Source: Terrimonas sp. (lineage in GTDB: Bacteria; Bacteroidota; Bacteroidia; Chitinophagales; Chitinophagaceae). From it: DNA of 64,000 bases. Shown here in pieces: positions 62,856-64,000 of the stretch. Within the stretch, counting starts at the first letter, position 1, and every line of letters starts with the position of its first letter. Below the pieces are notes generated by a model. It made no database searches. It was not told the origin of the DNA and saw only the letters and a list, made by a program, of their open reading frames with translations. The stretch lies in contig NZ_QCZJ01000002.1 in the NCBI RefSeq assembly GCF_003075435.1, positions 301,972 through 365,971 on the forward strand, given 5' to 3'. A program made the position numbers and the translations under genes.

Positions 62856-64000
62856 TTAATATGCCTGGGCAAACAATACCCGTTTATCGCTCGGCTTTCC
62901 GGTCAATATGCAGGCGCCAGCTTCTTCCTGAACGTCTAAAGGTATACAACGAATAGTAGCCTTCGTCAATTCCTTTATTTTTTCTTCTGTTTCGCTGGTG
63001 CCATCCCAGTGCGCCGAAATAAATCCGCCTTTGTTTGCTATCAGGCCTGTAAATTCATCCCATGTATTGGCAGGGGTTATGCTCTCATCCCGGAATTTCT
63101 TCGCTCTGTCAAACATATCCTGCTGTATCTGCGTCAGTAAATTAAATATTTGTTCGGATAAATTATCCATGCTGATGGAACTTTTCTCCCTCGTATCTCT
63201 TCTTGCTATTTCTACAGTATTGTTTTCGATATCTCTTGCGCCGATGGCAATACGTACAGGCACGCCTTTCTTTTCATACTCGGCAAATTTCCAACCGGGG
63301 CGGGAATTATCATTATCGTCATATTTAACGCGTATGCCGGCTAACTTAAGTTCGTGCATTAAATCTTTAACCCGCGAATCTATTAGCTGCTTTTGTTCAT
63401 CACCCTTATAAATAGGTACAATTACCACCTGCAACGGAGCAATTTTAGGAGGTAATATCAAGCCTTCATCATCACTATGCGCCATAACCAAAGCGCCAAT
63501 CAATCTTGTAGATACACCCCAGGAAGTCGCCCAAACAAACTCCTGCTTATTTTCTTTTGTCAGAAACTGTACATCAAATGCCTTTGCGAAATTCTGTCCA
63601 AGAAAATGAGAAGTGCCTGCCTGCAACGCTTTACCATCCTGCATCAGGGCCTCAATGCAATAGGTATCAACAGCTCCTGCAAATCTTTCATTGGGGGTTT
63701 TAATACCCTTAATTACGGGCACAGCCATCCAGTTTTCTACAAATTCTGCATATACATTAAGCATGCGTACCGCTTCTTCTACAGCTTCCTGTGAGGTAGC
63801 ATGTGCGGTATGCCCTTCCTGCCACAAAAACTCCGCTGTCCGCAAAAACAAGCGTGTACGCATTTCCCACCTTACAACGTTTGCCCATTGGTTTACAAGT
63901 ATAGGTAAATCCCTGTATGATTGAATCCATGTTTTATAAGTATTCCAGATAATAGCTTCACTTGTTGGGCGTATCACCAATTCTTCTTCCAGCTTTGCCT
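62856..64000 (-). CDS. proS: Proline--tRNA ligase, 5'-partial (archaeal/eukaryotic-type)
   Basis: The frame runs off the window end, leaving about 380 C-terminal residues. Class II ProRS motifs are visible: motif 2 ([38 protein letters not shown]), [31 protein letters not shown], motif 3 at [27 protein letters not shown], and the anticodon-binding domain from about [13 protein letters not shown]. The C-terminal region ends [14 protein letters not shown], the usual end of the type lacking the bacterial editing insertion. It charges tRNA-Pro in the cytosol. Confidence 0.96.
   Translation of the reverse strand, partial: AKLEEELVIRPTSEAIIWNTYKTWIQSYRDLPILVNQWANVVRWEMRTRLFLRTAEFLWQEGHTAHATSQEAVEEAVRMLNVYAEFVENWMAVPVIKGIKTPNERFAGAVDTYCIEALMQDGKALQAGTSHFLGQNFAKAFDVQFLTKENKQEFVWATSWGVSTRLIGALVMAHSDDEGLILPPKIAPLQVVIVPIYKGDEQKQLIDSRVKDLMHELKLAGIRVKYDDNDNSRPGWKFAEYEKKGVPVRIAIGARDIENNTVEIARRDTREKSSISMDNLSEQIFNLLTQIQQDMFDRAKKFRDESITPANTWDEFTGLIANKGGFISAHWDGTSETEEKIKELTKATIRCIPLDVQEEAGACILTGKPSDKRVLFAQAY

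Noticed and set aside
1-64000. CRISPR arrays, tRNA/rRNA genes, insertion sequences
   Set aside because: No regularly spaced direct repeats with unique spacers, no tRNA cloverleaf or rRNA-like sequence and no transposase gene were recognised by reading; a scanner such as tRNAscan-SE would be needed to exclude them fully.

Overview
The window is chromosomal DNA of a Bacteroidota bacterium, most likely a member of the Chitinophagaceae. The evidence is two SusC/SusD pairs, a hybrid two-component regulator of the HTCS type, a type IX secretion (T9SS) C-terminal sorting domain, DUF4230 and CCC-motif proteins, a eukaryote/archaeal-type ProRS, AT-rich intergenic DNA, weak Shine-Dalgarno signals and several exact TAnnTTTG -7 promoter elements. 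The genus cannot be fixed from the sequence alone. No rRNA, tRNA, insertion sequence, prophage or CRISPR array was recognised.

Positions 1-15929 are mainly housekeeping and envelope genes. They comprise the C-terminal part of a large secreted repeat protein, a coiled-coil protein followed by an EF-G-like GTPase, a DUF1345/DUF486/PAS-kinase cluster, an M50 protease, peptidase T, an acyl-CoA thioesterase, a 0.6 kb non-coding stretch with repeats, a dipeptide epimerase, proline dehydrogenase, an outer-membrane barrel and RmuC.

Positions 15930-30449 carry small stress and envelope modules. These are an MdaB / DJ-1-like / Crp-Fnr cassette, a DUF2157 membrane protein, a beta-helix protein, and a thioredoxin-reductase-like flavoprotein divergent from a GbsR/MarR regulator across a perfect 26-bp inverted repeat. 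They continue with a DCC / TIGR01777 pair, an RDD protein, a large alpha-glucuronidase-like hydrolase, a rhomboid protease and a tandem DUF4230 pair.

Positions 30450-37825 hold xylose isomerase, an aspartate-type aminotransferase, a transglutaminase-like protein, a large exported alpha/beta hydrolase and a CarboxypepD_reg-like protein.

The centrepiece is a polysaccharide utilisation locus (PUL) at 37931-61096. Nine minus-strand genes read GH31 alpha-xylosidase (with PA14), SusC, SusD, two IPT/TIG surface glycan-binding lipoproteins, a clan GH-A hydrolase, a GH9 endoglucanase, and a second SusC/SusD pair. They end at a 12-bp-stem terminator. Divergent from them is a 1379-residue HTCS regulator. 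GH31-PA14 plus GH9 suggests xyloglucan or a related beta-glucan. The intergenic region between GH31 and the HTCS contains four copies of a CAAATGTT-type motif at exact 22-bp intervals, which is the best candidate for the HTCS operator. Xylose released by the GH31 enzyme could enter metabolism through the xylose isomerase encoded 6 kb beyond the end of the PUL.

Positions 61104-64000 hold an Xre/ParS-RES toxin-antitoxin pair, a CCC-motif/DUF2752 membrane pair and the 3' part of proS.
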